Shown piece after piece: positions 48,979 through 57,598 of a stretch of 64,000 bases of DNA. Both the position numbers and the translations under genes were made by a program. Position 1 is the stretch's first letter; each line of letters starts with the position of its first letter. Below the pieces are notes generated by a model. It saw only the letters and a program-made list of their open reading frames with translations. It was not told the DNA's origin and searched no databases. The stretch is from Streptomyces sp. NRRL F-6131 (GTDB lineage Bacteria; Actinomycetota; Actinomycetes; Streptomycetales; Streptomycetaceae), in NCBI GenBank assembly GCA_000719695.1, contig JOHN01000011.1:1-64000 (forward strand). Reading direction: 5' to 3'.

Positions 48979-50049
48979 GTGGAGATCGTCGACGTTGCCG
49001 TGATCGGCGGCGGGCAGTCGGGCCTGGCTTCCGCGCAGGCACTGCGCGCACAGGGGCTCACGCCGGTGGTCCTGGAGGCATCCGATCGGGCCGTGGGGTC
49101 GTGGCCGCACTACTACGACAGCCTCACCCTGTTCTCGCCCGCGCGCTACTCCGCCCTGCCGGGCCTTCCCTTCGGCGGCGACGGCGATCGCTATCCGCAT
49201 CGCGACGAGGTCGTCGCCTACCTGGAGCGCTGTGCCCAACGCCTGGACGCCGACATCAGACTGGGTGCCCGGGTCGAGCGAGTGGTGTCGAACGACCAGG
49301 GGTTCACCCTCTTCCTCGCCGACGGCGCGGCGCTCGGCGCGCGGGCGGTGGTGGCCGCGAGCGGAGGTTTCGGGCGCCCGCACCGCCCGCACCTGGCCGG
49401 CCTCGACGGCTACACCGGGCTCGTCCTGCACACCGCCGACTACCGCCGGCCGGAGCCGTTCGCCGGTCGACGCGTGGTGGTGGTCGGCGCCGGCAACTCC
49501 GCCGTGCAGATCGCGGCCGAACTCGCCCGCCACACTCCGACCGTGCTGGCCTCGCGCGGGCCCGTGCGGTTCGCCCCCCAGCGCCCGCTCGGGCGGGACT
49601 TCCAGTTCTGGCTCACCGTTTCGGGGCTGCACGCCGCCCCGTTCGGCCGCTTGCTGCGGCACCCGCCCGCCGTCCCGGTCTTCGACACCGGGACGTACCG
49701 CGCGGCCCTGGCCGCCCGCGCCCCGGAGCGCCGACCGATGTTCACCGCCGCGCACGGCACCACGCTCACCTGGCCGGGCGGCGAGCGGGAGAGCGCCGAC
49801 GTCGTCGTGCTCGCCACCGGATACCGCCCGGAAGTGTCGTACCTGGAACCGCTCGAAGCCCTCGACCCCGACGGGCTGCCGATCCATCGCGGCGGCATCT
49901 CCCGCGTCCACCCCGGGCTCGGCCACGTCGGGCTGGAGTGGCAGCGGAGCCTCACCTCCGCCTCCCTCCGGGGGGTCGGTCGCGACGCCGCCCACGTCGC
50001 CCGGCACCTGGCGCGGCACCTGCGCCGTGGGGGCGCGCTTTCTGGCTGA
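48979..50049 (+). CDS. flavin-dependent monooxygenase (FMO/TrkA-like)
   Basis: 356 codons from GTG 48979, with GGTGGGGA upstream; ATG 48934 is an in-frame alternative. FAD motif DVAVIGGGQSGLASAQALRA; YYDSLTLFSPARYSALPGLP; NADPH motif RRVVVVGAGNSAVQIAAELA; the ATGYRP signature in VVVLATGYRPEVSYL. Its 140-base distance and common direction suggest it belongs to the NRPS unit, oxidising the peptide or a precursor. An independent role (arsenite or xenobiotic oxidation, as in ArsO-like FMOs) is the alternative. Confidence 0.85.
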   Translation: MEIVDVAVIGGGQSGLASAQALRAQGLTPVVLEASDRAVGSWPHYYDSLTLFSPARYSALPGLPFGGDGDRYPHRDEVVAYLERCAQRLDADIRLGARVERVVSNDQGFTLFLADGAALGARAVVAASGGFGRPHRPHLAGLDGYTGLVLHTADYRRPEPFAGRRVVVVGAGNSAVQIAAELARHTPTVLASRGPVRFAPQRPLGRDFQFWLTVSGLHAAPFGRLLRHPPAVPVFDTGTYRAALAARAPERRPMFTAAHGTTLTWPGGERESADVVVLATGYRPEVSYLEPLEALDPDGLPIHRGGISRVHPGLGHVGLEWQRSLTSASLRGVGRDAAHVARHLARHLRRGGALSG

Positions 50050-50284
50050 TTCGACGCGTACCCGGAAACCCCTGCCCGCTCCGGTTCTCACCCTCCGGCA
50101 TCAAACCTTCTACGACTCCGAATGGTGGATAGTCGCCCGGGCTCGGGATGTCCAGAGGTGCACGAAGAGAACGTCCGATCGGGTGACCATTTCTGTCGCC
50201 GCGTCAGAGCGATCCCTAAGCTCGCCCGGCGGGTCGCATCGGCGCCCGCGTTCTGCTGTCTTCCCATGCGGTCAAGGAGTCGGA

Positions 50285-51379
50285 ATGCAGAGTGGGGTTC
50301 GCATCATCGTGGGTACAGGGACGTCCACGGCGGCGTTCGTGGCACCGCTCAAGAGCGGAGCGGCGGAGCCGAGGCGTGTGCGCGGCTGGCGGGAGTTCGT
50401 TCAGCTGTACTCGGTCGGTGCGGAGGGCGGTGGTGATGCCGGGACGAACCTCGCCGAGGCCGTCCACGGGTTCTTCGCCAACGGTGGGACCGACTGCTAC
50501 GTGGTCGGCACGGCGGGCGACACACTGGCGGACTGCGCCGTCGGCCTGGCGGCCCTGGAGACGGTCGCGGACGTGAACATCGTGGTGGCTCCCGACCTCT
50601 GGCGGGCCGAGAGCGAGGCGCCGGCGATCGCGAAGGCGATCGCCGGGCACTGTGCGCGGTCGGGCAACCGGATGGCGCTGCTGCACACCGGGCAGGGGGC
50701 CTCGGTCGCGGACGCGGTCAAGACGCCGGCGCTGTTCGGACTGGACGACACCGAGGCGCAGTTCACCACCGTCTACTACCCCTGGGTCGAGGTGCCGGGT
50801 GTGGAGGGTACGGCCCGCACGGTTCCCTCCTGCGGTCACCTCGCCGGGGTCTGGGCCCGCACCGACGCCGAACGCGGGGTGTTCAAGGCCCCGGCGAACC
50901 AGAACGTCCGGGGGGCGAGCGCGCTCGACAGGACGCTGACCGATGACGAGAACGGCGAGCTGAACGCGGTCGGGGTGAACTGTCTGCGGGTCTTCCCCGA
51001 ACGCGGGCTGCTGGTGTGGGGGGCCCGTACGCTGTCCACCGGCCGTGACTGGAAGTACGTGAACGTCCGGCGGCTGGTGAACCACCTCACCGACTCGATC
51101 CGGACCAGCACGACATGGGCCGCCTTCGAGCCGAACGACGAGCGCCTCTGGGCGAGCCTCGACTCGGTGGTCACCTTGTTCCTGAACGACCAGTGGCGCC
51201 AGGGAGCGCTCATGGGCAGGACGCCGCAGGAGGCGTTCTACGTGCTCTGCGACCGGACCAACAACTCGGCCGAGACGGTGAAGGCCGGCCGGGTGGTCAT
51301 CGACGTCGGCATCGCCCCCGTCCGTCCCGCAGAATTCATCACCTTCCGGATCGTCCAGGACGCCGGCGCGGGCGAGTAG
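50285..51379 (+). CDS. orphan contractile-tail sheath protein, short form
   Basis: 364 codons from ATG 50285 with AAGGAG upstream. IIVGTGTSTAAFVAPLKSG, GWREFVQLYSVGAEGGGDAG, TNLAEAVHGFFANGGTDCYV and a C-terminal domain (VWGARTLSTGRDWKYVNVRR; LFLNDQWRQGALMGRTPQEA; FYVLCDRTNNSAETVKAGRV) match phage/eCIS tail-sheath proteins. The protein starts directly at the VGTxxAAFVG strand. The usual leader (TYLSPGVYVEE-type arm) that links neighbouring subunits is absent. No tube, baseplate, AAA ATPase or spike gene is in the window. It may cap, regulate or poison sheath assembly, or be a repurposed protein. Confidence 0.85.
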   Translation: MQSGVRIIVGTGTSTAAFVAPLKSGAAEPRRVRGWREFVQLYSVGAEGGGDAGTNLAEAVHGFFANGGTDCYVVGTAGDTLADCAVGLAALETVADVNIVVAPDLWRAESEAPAIAKAIAGHCARSGNRMALLHTGQGASVADAVKTPALFGLDDTEAQFTTVYYPWVEVPGVEGTARTVPSCGHLAGVWARTDAERGVFKAPANQNVRGASALDRTLTDDENGELNAVGVNCLRVFPERGLLVWGARTLSTGRDWKYVNVRRLVNHLTDSIRTSTTWAAFEPNDERLWASLDSVVTLFLNDQWRQGALMGRTPQEAFYVLCDRTNNSAETVKAGRVVIDVGIAPVRPAEFITFRIVQDAGAGE

Positions 51380-51576
51380 CGCCTTCCGCCGGTCGTGAGC
51401 CCGGTAGCGGGGCCCCGCCGCCTCGGGGCGCGTTCCGGGGGCGTCGCCACGCGTGGTCGTGGTGATCAGGCTGCGAACAGTCGGTGCGGGCGCTCGGCCG
51501 GGGCTTTCCCGGTCGAGCGTTCTGCGTGGTCGGCCGTAGGGCTCGCCGGCGACGGCGTCGAGGTGTTCGCGGGGTG

Positions 51577-52908
51577 CTACCCGAGCACGTGCACGATCCC
51601 GCCCAGCAGGTGTTCGAGGACCGACCGCAGCGGCAGGACGAGTGGTCCCGCGACCACGGCCACGGTCAGGGCGAGGGGCAGCCGCGGGGTCTCCCGCCGG
51701 TGCGGGAGGACGCCGAGGAGGAGCACCAGCGCGGCGATCACCAGGGGCGGGCCCAGGGCCACCAGCCAGGCCGGCAGCGGACCGAGGGTCACCGGGGAGT
51801 TCCAGGAGCCGGACAGGCCCAGCCAGCCGACCGAGAGCAGCAGGCTGAGGTCGATCAGCCGGGGGACCGCCGGGGACACCCGGATCCGGCCGTCGAGGTT
51901 GCGCCGGAAGGAGAACACCATCATCAGCACCAGGACGGACAGGACGGCCAGTTCGACGCGCAGGACGCCCCGGAGGTCGGGCGGGGGGAAGTGGCCGGTG
52001 CTGAAGATCCAGGTGACGGCCGCGGCGGGCACACCGAGCAGCGCCGCCCAGAGCAGGCACAGCCGTAGGACCAGGGCCGGAGCGGGTCGCCAGATGCTGC
52101 CCCCCGACGGCCCGGGCCGGTTCTGCGAGCGGGCGAGCAGCGCGGCGATCAACGCGTCCTCGGGCCGGGGCTCCGGGCCGTGCGCCGGTGCCCCGTCGCG
52201 CCTGCGGAAGCTGTGGTCCAGAGCCTCGCGGCGGCGGCGTGCGACGTGCGGCCGCTGCTCGTGTCCGCGGCTGACGGCGCCGAGGTAGCCGAACAGGAGG
52301 AGGACGGCGACGACCGCGGCCGCCGAGGGCAGCCGGCCGGCGGGTCCGTCGCCGCTGGGCGGCGCCATCCAGGCGGCGGTGAACGCCACGACGAGGACCG
52401 CGATCAGGGCCGTGCCGCGGACGGCGTCGAAGGGGGCGGTCAGATCCGAACGGCCGACTCCGGCGGACGCGCCCACCACCAGCCAGAGCACGGAGAGCAG
52501 CAACCACTGGGTCGCGACGGCCATCGGCAGCAGGTCCGGCAGCTGCCCGGAGAGGAGGTCCCCGACGGCGGCGCCGAACGAACGGTGCTGCCCTCCCGCC
52601 CCGAACGCGTGGGCCAGCACGAGCAACAGCAACTGTGCCACGCCGAGCAGACGGCCGGTGTCGTCCCAGAAGTCCCGGGAGGTGACGGCCCGGGCGATCG
52701 CCCCGGCCTGGAGGCCCAGGAGGACGAGCGCCAGCAGGACCGGCACGGCGATCACGCCGAAGGCGTTGTCCGGGTCCATGGTGGTCAGGTGGGCGGGGAT
52801 GCCGAGTGCGTCGGCGACGTGCTGCCCGCCCCGGATCACCGCCCCCATCCACGCGGGTCGGGCTTCGTCCGGTGCCGTGGCGGCGCCGATGACCGTGACC
52901 GCTCCCAT
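51577..52908 (-). CDS. polytopic membrane protein of unknown function
   Basis: 443 codons from ATG 52908. About ten hydrophobic helices in two groups (residues 45-240 and 290-440) are separated by a charged cytoplasmic loop (GHEQRPHVARRRREALDHSF, RRRDGAPAHGPEPRPEDALI). There is no transporter signature that I recognise. It is monocistronic. The 200-base gaps on either side hold no other gene. Confidence 0.6.
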   Translation of the reverse strand: MGAVTVIGAATAPDEARPAWMGAVIRGGQHVADALGIPAHLTTMDPDNAFGVIAVPVLLALVLLGLQAGAIARAVTSRDFWDDTGRLLGVAQLLLLVLAHAFGAGGQHRSFGAAVGDLLSGQLPDLLPMAVATQWLLLSVLWLVVGASAGVGRSDLTAPFDAVRGTALIAVLVVAFTAAWMAPPSGDGPAGRLPSAAAVVAVLLLFGYLGAVSRGHEQRPHVARRRREALDHSFRRRDGAPAHGPEPRPEDALIAALLARSQNRPGPSGGSIWRPAPALVLRLCLLWAALLGVPAAAVTWIFSTGHFPPPDLRGVLRVELAVLSVLVLMMVFSFRRNLDGRIRVSPAVPRLIDLSLLLSVGWLGLSGSWNSPVTLGPLPAWLVALGPPLVIAALVLLLGVLPHRRETPRLPLALTVAVVAGPLVLPLRSVLEHLLGGIVHVLG

Positions 52909-53137
52909 CCGTCCCCCTACGGTCGCGCCCGGACGGTCCCGTTCCCCGCTGCACGGGCCCCGGGCCGGCGTTCGGCCTTCGTCCGGACGGGTCGTGACGT
53001 CCGGGCGTCAGCCCAAGAATGCCGCTGCGAAACGGAGTTGGGAACGGCGATGGGCTTCCGTTCACCGATCGGGGACCGTCCTGTGACAGTGCGGCGGCGC
53101 CCGGGAGCGCGCCGGACGGCGGGCCGGCGCGGCCGGA

Positions 53138-53359
53138 TCACTCGCCCGCGGGGTCCGCGGCCTCCCAGCGCAGGAGGTCGCCCGGCTGGCACTCGAGGAC
53201 CTCGCAGAGTGCGGCGAGCGTGGTGAAGCGAACCGCTTTGGCACGGCCGTTCTTGAGCACCGCCAGGTTGGCGGGCGTGATCCCTATGCGGTCCGCGAGT
53301 TCGCCCACGGACATCTTCCGCCTGGCCAGCATCACGTCGATGTCGACCGTGATCGGCAT
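53138..53359 (-). CDS. YozG-like Cro/CI helix-turn-helix regulator
   Basis: 73 codons from ATG 53359, which shares its A with the stop of the upstream gene (TGATG). ITVDIDVMLARRKMSVGELA, DRIGITPANLAVLKNGRAKA and VRFTTLAALCEVLECQPGDL form the Cro/CI-type domain that typically pairs with DUF2975 proteins. It probably autoregulates the pair through the twin operators at 53863-53899. Confidence 0.9.
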   Translation of the reverse strand: MPITVDIDVMLARRKMSVGELADRIGITPANLAVLKNGRAKAVRFTTLAALCEVLECQPGDLLRWEAADPAGE

Positions 53360-53850
53360 CAGATCACCTCGTTGAGCTCGGCCCGCATCCGCGTCGCCTC
53401 GACGTCCCGGTCGACGGCCTGGCTGAGCAGCATCCGCAGGACGAGCACGATGAGCGCGACCCCCAGGACGGCCACGCCGACCCCGCCCATGATCAGGGTG
53501 ACCCCCGGGTCGTCGTGCTGGCCGGGCGCGTTCAGGGCCGTGACCGTGAACCACACGAGCGCGGCCGCGACGATCGCGCCGATGATGCCGTCCACGTACC
53601 GGAAGGCGGCGTGGGAGAACACGGTGCCGCGTCGCACCATCGTCACCAGGCGCCAGACGCAGACCAGGGCGGTCTGGGCCGTCCCGATCCCCAGGATCGT
53701 GACCACGCGCAGCGCGGTCAGCGGGAGGGAGCCGTCCTCCGGATCGTTCCCGCTGATCAGCATCCACGCCATCAGCGCCTGTACGAACACGGTGCCGGTG
53801 AGCACCACCACGAGCACGGCGCGCAACGCGCGCACTGTCAGCTTTCCCAT
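53359..53850 (-). CDS. DUF2975 membrane protein
   Basis: 163 codons from ATG 53850. Four membrane helices: ALRAVLVVVLTGTVFVQALM, LRVVTILGIGTAQTALVCVW, VDGIIGAIVAAALVWFTVTA and GGVGVAVLGVALIVLVLRML. The conserved RRGTVFSHAAFRYVDGI motif follows helix II. DUF2975 and YozG-type HTH genes form a widespread two-gene cassette of unknown purpose, perhaps membrane stress sensing. Translational coupling through TGATG is visible here. Confidence 0.85.
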   Translation of the reverse strand: MGKLTVRALRAVLVVVLTGTVFVQALMAWMLISGNDPEDGSLPLTALRVVTILGIGTAQTALVCVWRLVTMVRRGTVFSHAAFRYVDGIIGAIVAAALVWFTVTALNAPGQHDDPGVTLIMGGVGVAVLGVALIVLVLRMLLSQAVDRDVEATRMRAELNEVI

Positions 53851-53862
53851 GACCCGTCCTTG

Positions 53863-53899
53863 CATCGATCGTCGATGAGAATCTATCGAATATCGATAG
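53863..53899. promoter_or_regulatory. twin operators ATCGA-N3-TCGAT, 21 bp apart
   Basis: Two dyads, 53864-53876 and 53885-53897, share ATCGA-N3-TCGAT. The second extends to a perfect 7-3-7 palindrome (53883-53899). Spacing is two helical turns. They lie 13-49 bases before the DUF2975 start, as expected for autoregulation by the HTH protein. Confidence 0.75.
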
Positions 53900-53947
53900 G
53901 TCGGGCAAGTGTGTGCCCCGAGCCTCGGCCGTGCGGCGTCGAGGCGG

Positions 53948-53996
53948 GCTCCGGCGTCACCACTCCGGCGTCGCTGCTCCGGCGTCACCACTCCGG
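53948..53996. repeat. 21-bp direct repeat at the 3' end of the TPR gene
   Basis: GCTCCGGCGTCACCACTCCGG occupies 53948-53968 and 53976-53996. The second copy overlaps the TPR stop codon. Confidence 0.9.
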
Positions 53997-55474
53997 GTCA
54001 CGCGTTGCGTCGCGTGCGAGGGCCAGGTTGGCGTGCACGGCCAGTGTGGTGGGGTGGGTGTCGCCGAGGATCTGCTCGCACTGGACGAGGGCGGTCTCGA
54101 ACAGGGCGAGGGCGCGGTGCGGGTCGCCTGCCGCCAGGTAGGTCAGTGCGACGTTGTTGCGGCTCTTCAGGGTGTCGGGGTGGTCGTCGCCGAGGACCTG
54201 TTCGCGCTGGCTGAGGACGGTCCTGTGCAGGGGGGCGCCGCGGTCCGGGGCGCCCGCCGCCTGGTAGGCGCCGGCGAGGTTCTCCCGGTAGTTCAGGGTG
54301 AGGGGGTGGGAGTCGCCGAGGGCCCGCTCGAAGTGGGCGAGCACGTTCTCGTGCAGGGGGACGGCCCGGTCGAGGTCGCCCGCCGCCTGGTAGGCGGCCG
54401 CCAGGTTGCCCAGACTGATGAGGGTGTCGGGGTGGTCGGTGCCGAGGAGCCGCTCGCGCTGGACGAGGGTGGTTTCGTACAGGGGGACGGCGCGCTCCAG
54501 GTCGCCCGCCGCGTGGTAGGCGAGCGCGAGGTTGGCGCGACTGTTCAGGGTGTCGGGGTGGGTGTCGCCGAGGAGCCGCTCGAACTGGCCGAGGACGGTC
54601 CTGTGCAGGGGGATGGCGCGGTCCGGGTCGCCCGCCGCCTGGTAGGCGTGCGCGAGGTTGGCGCGGCACTTCAGGGTGTCGGGGTGGGTGTCGCCGAGGG
54701 TCTGCTCGAAGTGGGCGAGCGCGTTCTCGTGCAGGGGGACGGCCCGGTTGGGGTGGCCCGCCGCCTGGTAGGCGGCCGCGAGGTTGTCCAGGTTGACGAG
54801 GGTGTCGGGGTGGTTGGTGCCGAGGACCCGCTCGTGCTGGACGAGGACGGTCTCGAACAGGGGGACGGCGCGGCCCAGGTCGCCCACCGCCTGGTAGGCG
54901 GAAGCGAGGTTGGCCCGGCCGGTCAAGGTGTGGGGGTGGGTGTCGCCGAGGACCTGCTCGAACCGGGCGAGGGTGGTCTCCAGGAGGGAGACCGCCCGGT
55001 CGAGGCCACCCGCCGCCAGGTAGGCGAGCGCGAGGTTGTTGCGGTTGTCCAGGGTGTCGGGGTGGGTGTCGCCGGGACCTGCTCGGACCGGGCGAGGGCG
55101 GCCTGGAGGAGCGGGACGGTGTCGGAGGCGGTGGCCGTCGCGTCCACGGCGGGGGGAGCGGACAGGAGGGCGGCGACCTCGGCCCGCAGGTCGGAATCCT
55201 TGCGCAGGGCTCGCTTCAGCACCTCCTGCACCGCGGCCGGAGCAGCTGCGTCCTCGGGGCGCTCCGCGAGGTCCTGGGTCGCTGCCGCCAGCGCGGCCCC
55301 TTCGCGGTCGGACCGGCGGCGCGACACGGCTTGGAGGATGCGGCGGCCGAGGTCGGCGGCGGCGTCCGCGTCGGGATTCTCCGCCGGGGCCAGGACAGCC
55401 CCGCCGTAGGCCCGGGCCGCAGCGGTCAGGAACGGGTCGGCCTGCTCCACCAACCGGACGATCTCCGCACGCAT
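53985..55474 (-). pseudogene. kinesin-light-chain-type TPR protein with a one-base frameshift
   Basis: From ATG 55474 (GAGGGGGA upstream). The N-terminal helical domain is MRAEIVRLVEQADPFLTAAA, GLGRRILQAV-like LGRRILQAVSRRRSDREGAA and VLKRALRKDSDLRAEVAALL. At about 55076, SEQV is followed by PATPTP where the other frame gives GDTHPDTLDNRNNLALAYLA. One missing base therefore separates it from eight complete 42-residue TPRs and a partial ninth (to 53985). Restored, it would be a 490-residue repeat protein of the kind found beside actinobacterial NB-ARC/CHAT-type signalling genes. Assembly error is possible. Blocks of three TPRs are duplicated. Confidence 0.8.
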
Positions 55475-55590
55475 CCGTGTCCCCCTCGGGTTGACCACAA
55501 GTGTGATGAACGTTCTCTGACGGAGCGTAGAGGAGTGGGCGAACCAGTTCTGGTGTTCGGATCAAACCGCTTGCCGGTCCGCGGTCCTGC

Positions 55591-56325
55591 TCAGTCCCCC
55601 GCCGGCATCCAGTGCCCCGCCGGGCGGGTGGTGGTGCGGTGGGCGGTGGTGGTGAGGGTCGCCGCGAGAAGGGCGACTGCCGCGAGGAGGACGGCGTAGT
55701 CGGTGAGGGAGCGGGCCGGGGTGGCGAGCATGGCGGGGCTCTGGAGGCGGGGGAGGGCCAGGACGGTGTCCAGGGCGGCCGCGAGGGTGGCGGCGGCCAG
55801 GACGGGGAGTCCCAGGAGGTGGCGGGCGGCGGACCGGACCAGGCGGCCGTCGCCGCCGAGGGGGGCGAGTGGTGCGACCGCGGCGGCGAACCGGTGGGCC
55901 TGCGCCAGGGCGCCGAATCCGATCGCGAGCAGCAGCACCAGGGCTCCCGCGTCGCCGAGGAACGTCACCCAGCGGGCCTGGTGGGCGGCGGCCGCGGAGG
56001 TGCCGCGTTCGCCGGGGAGGTCGACGTTGGCCGTCACTCCGAGGTGCCGGTACGCGGCGGCCTTCACGGCGGGGACGTCGAGCCGCTCGCCGGGGCCGAC
56101 CACGACCAGCCCGTACGAGCCGTCGTCCCGCAGGCCGGTGAGCGCCCCGGTGCGCACGTGGACGACGGTGGCCCGGGTGCCGTCGTCGTCCAGGACGGCT
56201 CCGCGCAGTCGCCGGTCGAGGCGCCCGGCGGGGACGCTGGCGATCGCGTGGTCTGCGGGGCACGGCAGGGCGAGCGCCGTGAGTCCGGGGGAGGCGGCAC
56301 CGGGTGCGAGGCTCTCGTTGCGCCA
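55591..56325 (-). pseudogene. C-terminal part of a membrane (ABC permease-like) protein
   Basis: The frame is open upstream but has no plausible start. The recognisable part runs from a soluble domain (GALTGLRDDGSYGLVVVGPG; VPAVKAAAYRHLGVTANVDL) into two or three hydrophobic segments (FLGDAGALVLLLAIGFGALA; HLLGLPVLAAATLAAALDTV; YAVLLAAVALLAATLTTTA). The layout resembles the last quarter of FtsX-like permeases. The divergent gene at 56480 occupies the place of the missing part. Confidence 0.5.
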
Positions 56326-56479
56326 CGTCGTCGTGGGGTGCGGGTGGGGGTCGGCTGGGCCGTGCGGGTGAATGGCGGGCGCGTGGGGCGGTGGTGGCGG
56401 GGCGCGCCGCGTCGGCCCGATAGAAACGGGTCGTGAGCGATCGATGGGGGCGTGGTGCGCCCGGGAAGGGTGGCGGGGA

Positions 56480-57598
56480 GTGATCGTCGAGGACGTCAGA
56501 CGTGAATCGACCGCGCGGGGCTGGCGGTTGTCGGCAGCGGTGCGGGCGGGGGCGGGGTCGGGGCGCGCGTCGGAGCGGGTCCACTTCACCGTGCACGGGG
56601 CCGACGCCGATTGGCTGCCCGAGCGCGGCGACGCCTTCCTCGCCGGGCTGCTGATGCCGGCCATGAGCATCGGCGAGGAGTTGGTGGTCGACGCCCCGGT
56701 CTCCGGCCGGCTGCTGCGGTCGGCGCGGACCGTGATGGAGATCTACGCGGCGTGGTGGGAGCACCTGCGGGCCGTCGGGGTGACGGTCGGCGAGGTCGCG
56801 GAGGCACGGCGGGGGCGCGAGGCGGTGGGGTTGTTCTTCACCCTGGGCGTGGACTGCTTCTACAGCCTGCTCAGGGACGGCCGGCGCCGTACGGAGCCCG
56901 ACCACCGGCCGGTCACCGATCTGCTGTTCGTGAACTTCGAGCAGCACGCCGGACCCGACCACGACCGACTCCTCGACCGGATCCGTCTGGTGGCCGAACG
57001 GAGCGACTGCCGGGCCGTCCTGGTGGAGACCGATCTGCGCGCCTTCACGGCCCCGCTGGTCCGCTGGGAGGAGTTCCACGGCGCGGCGCTCGGCGGTACC
57101 GCGCTGGCGTTGCAGGGTCTGCTCGGCCGCTGCCTGATCGCGGCCGGCTTCGAGTACCGCCGGCTGCCGCCGTACGGCTCGCATCCGGTGCTGGACCACC
57201 TGTGGTCCACGGAGGCGCTGGAGGTCGTCCACGACGGTGCCGATGCCACCCGGACCGAGAAGGTCGCGCGCCAACTCGCCTTCTCCGAGCTTGCGTTGCA
57301 GAACCTGGCGGTGTGCTGGCGCGGTCGGCCCGGGCGCAACTGCGGGGCGTGCGAGAAGTGCCTGCGGACCATGGTCGCCCTCGAACTGGCCGGTGTGCTC
57401 CGGCGTTGCGGGACGCTGCCCGACGTGCTCGACCTCGACGTGCTCCGCAACGTCCCGATGGGGTCGGCGGACAACCGCGACGCCATGCGGGAGGTCGGGC
57501 TCGACGCCGGTGCCCGCGGACGCCCGGACCTCGCGGAGGCGGCCGCGCTGGCGGCGAACCGCTACGGCCCGGTGCCACGGACGGAGCAGCCACGGTGA
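56480..57598 (+). CDS. PP-loop ATPase-like protein with degenerate P-loop and CxxCxxC motif
   Basis: 372 codons from GTG 56480. VGLFFTLGVDCFYSLLRDGR stands where PP-loop enzymes (QueC, WbpG, asparagine synthase-like) have SGGxDS. RPVTDLLFVNFEQHAGPDHD and DCRAVLVETDLRAF continue the fold. PYGSHPVLDHLWSTEALEVV, then VCWRGRPGRNCGACEKCLRT, carries three Cys in a CxxCxxC arrangement like the zinc site of QueC. Replacement of SGGxDS by TLGVDC makes classical ATP pyrophosphatase chemistry doubtful. It is coupled by GTGA to a polysaccharide pyruvyl transferase, so a role in modifying a glycan or sugar nucleotide is likely. Confidence 0.75.
   Translation: MIVEDVRRESTARGWRLSAAVRAGAGSGRASERVHFTVHGADADWLPERGDAFLAGLLMPAMSIGEELVVDAPVSGRLLRSARTVMEIYAAWWEHLRAVGVTVGEVAEARRGREAVGLFFTLGVDCFYSLLRDGRRRTEPDHRPVTDLLFVNFEQHAGPDHDRLLDRIRLVAERSDCRAVLVETDLRAFTAPLVRWEEFHGAALGGTALALQGLLGRCLIAAGFEYRRLPPYGSHPVLDHLWSTEALEVVHDGADATRTEKVARQLAFSELALQNLAVCWRGRPGRNCGACEKCLRTMVALELAGVLRRCGTLPDVLDLDVLRNVPMGSADNRDAMREVGLDAGARGRPDLAEAAALAANRYGPVPRTEQPR

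Noticed and set aside
48979..50049. Naming the flavoprotein an ornithine N-hydroxylase for siderophore synthesis
   Set aside because: The motifs fit general FMO/TrkA-type proteins. Nothing specific to N-hydroxylases is visible, and the NRPS codes do not indicate hydroxyornithine.
50285..51379. Part of a prophage or eCIS island
   Set aside because: No other tail, baseplate, capsid, lysis or ATPase gene lies on either side; only the sheath gene is supported.
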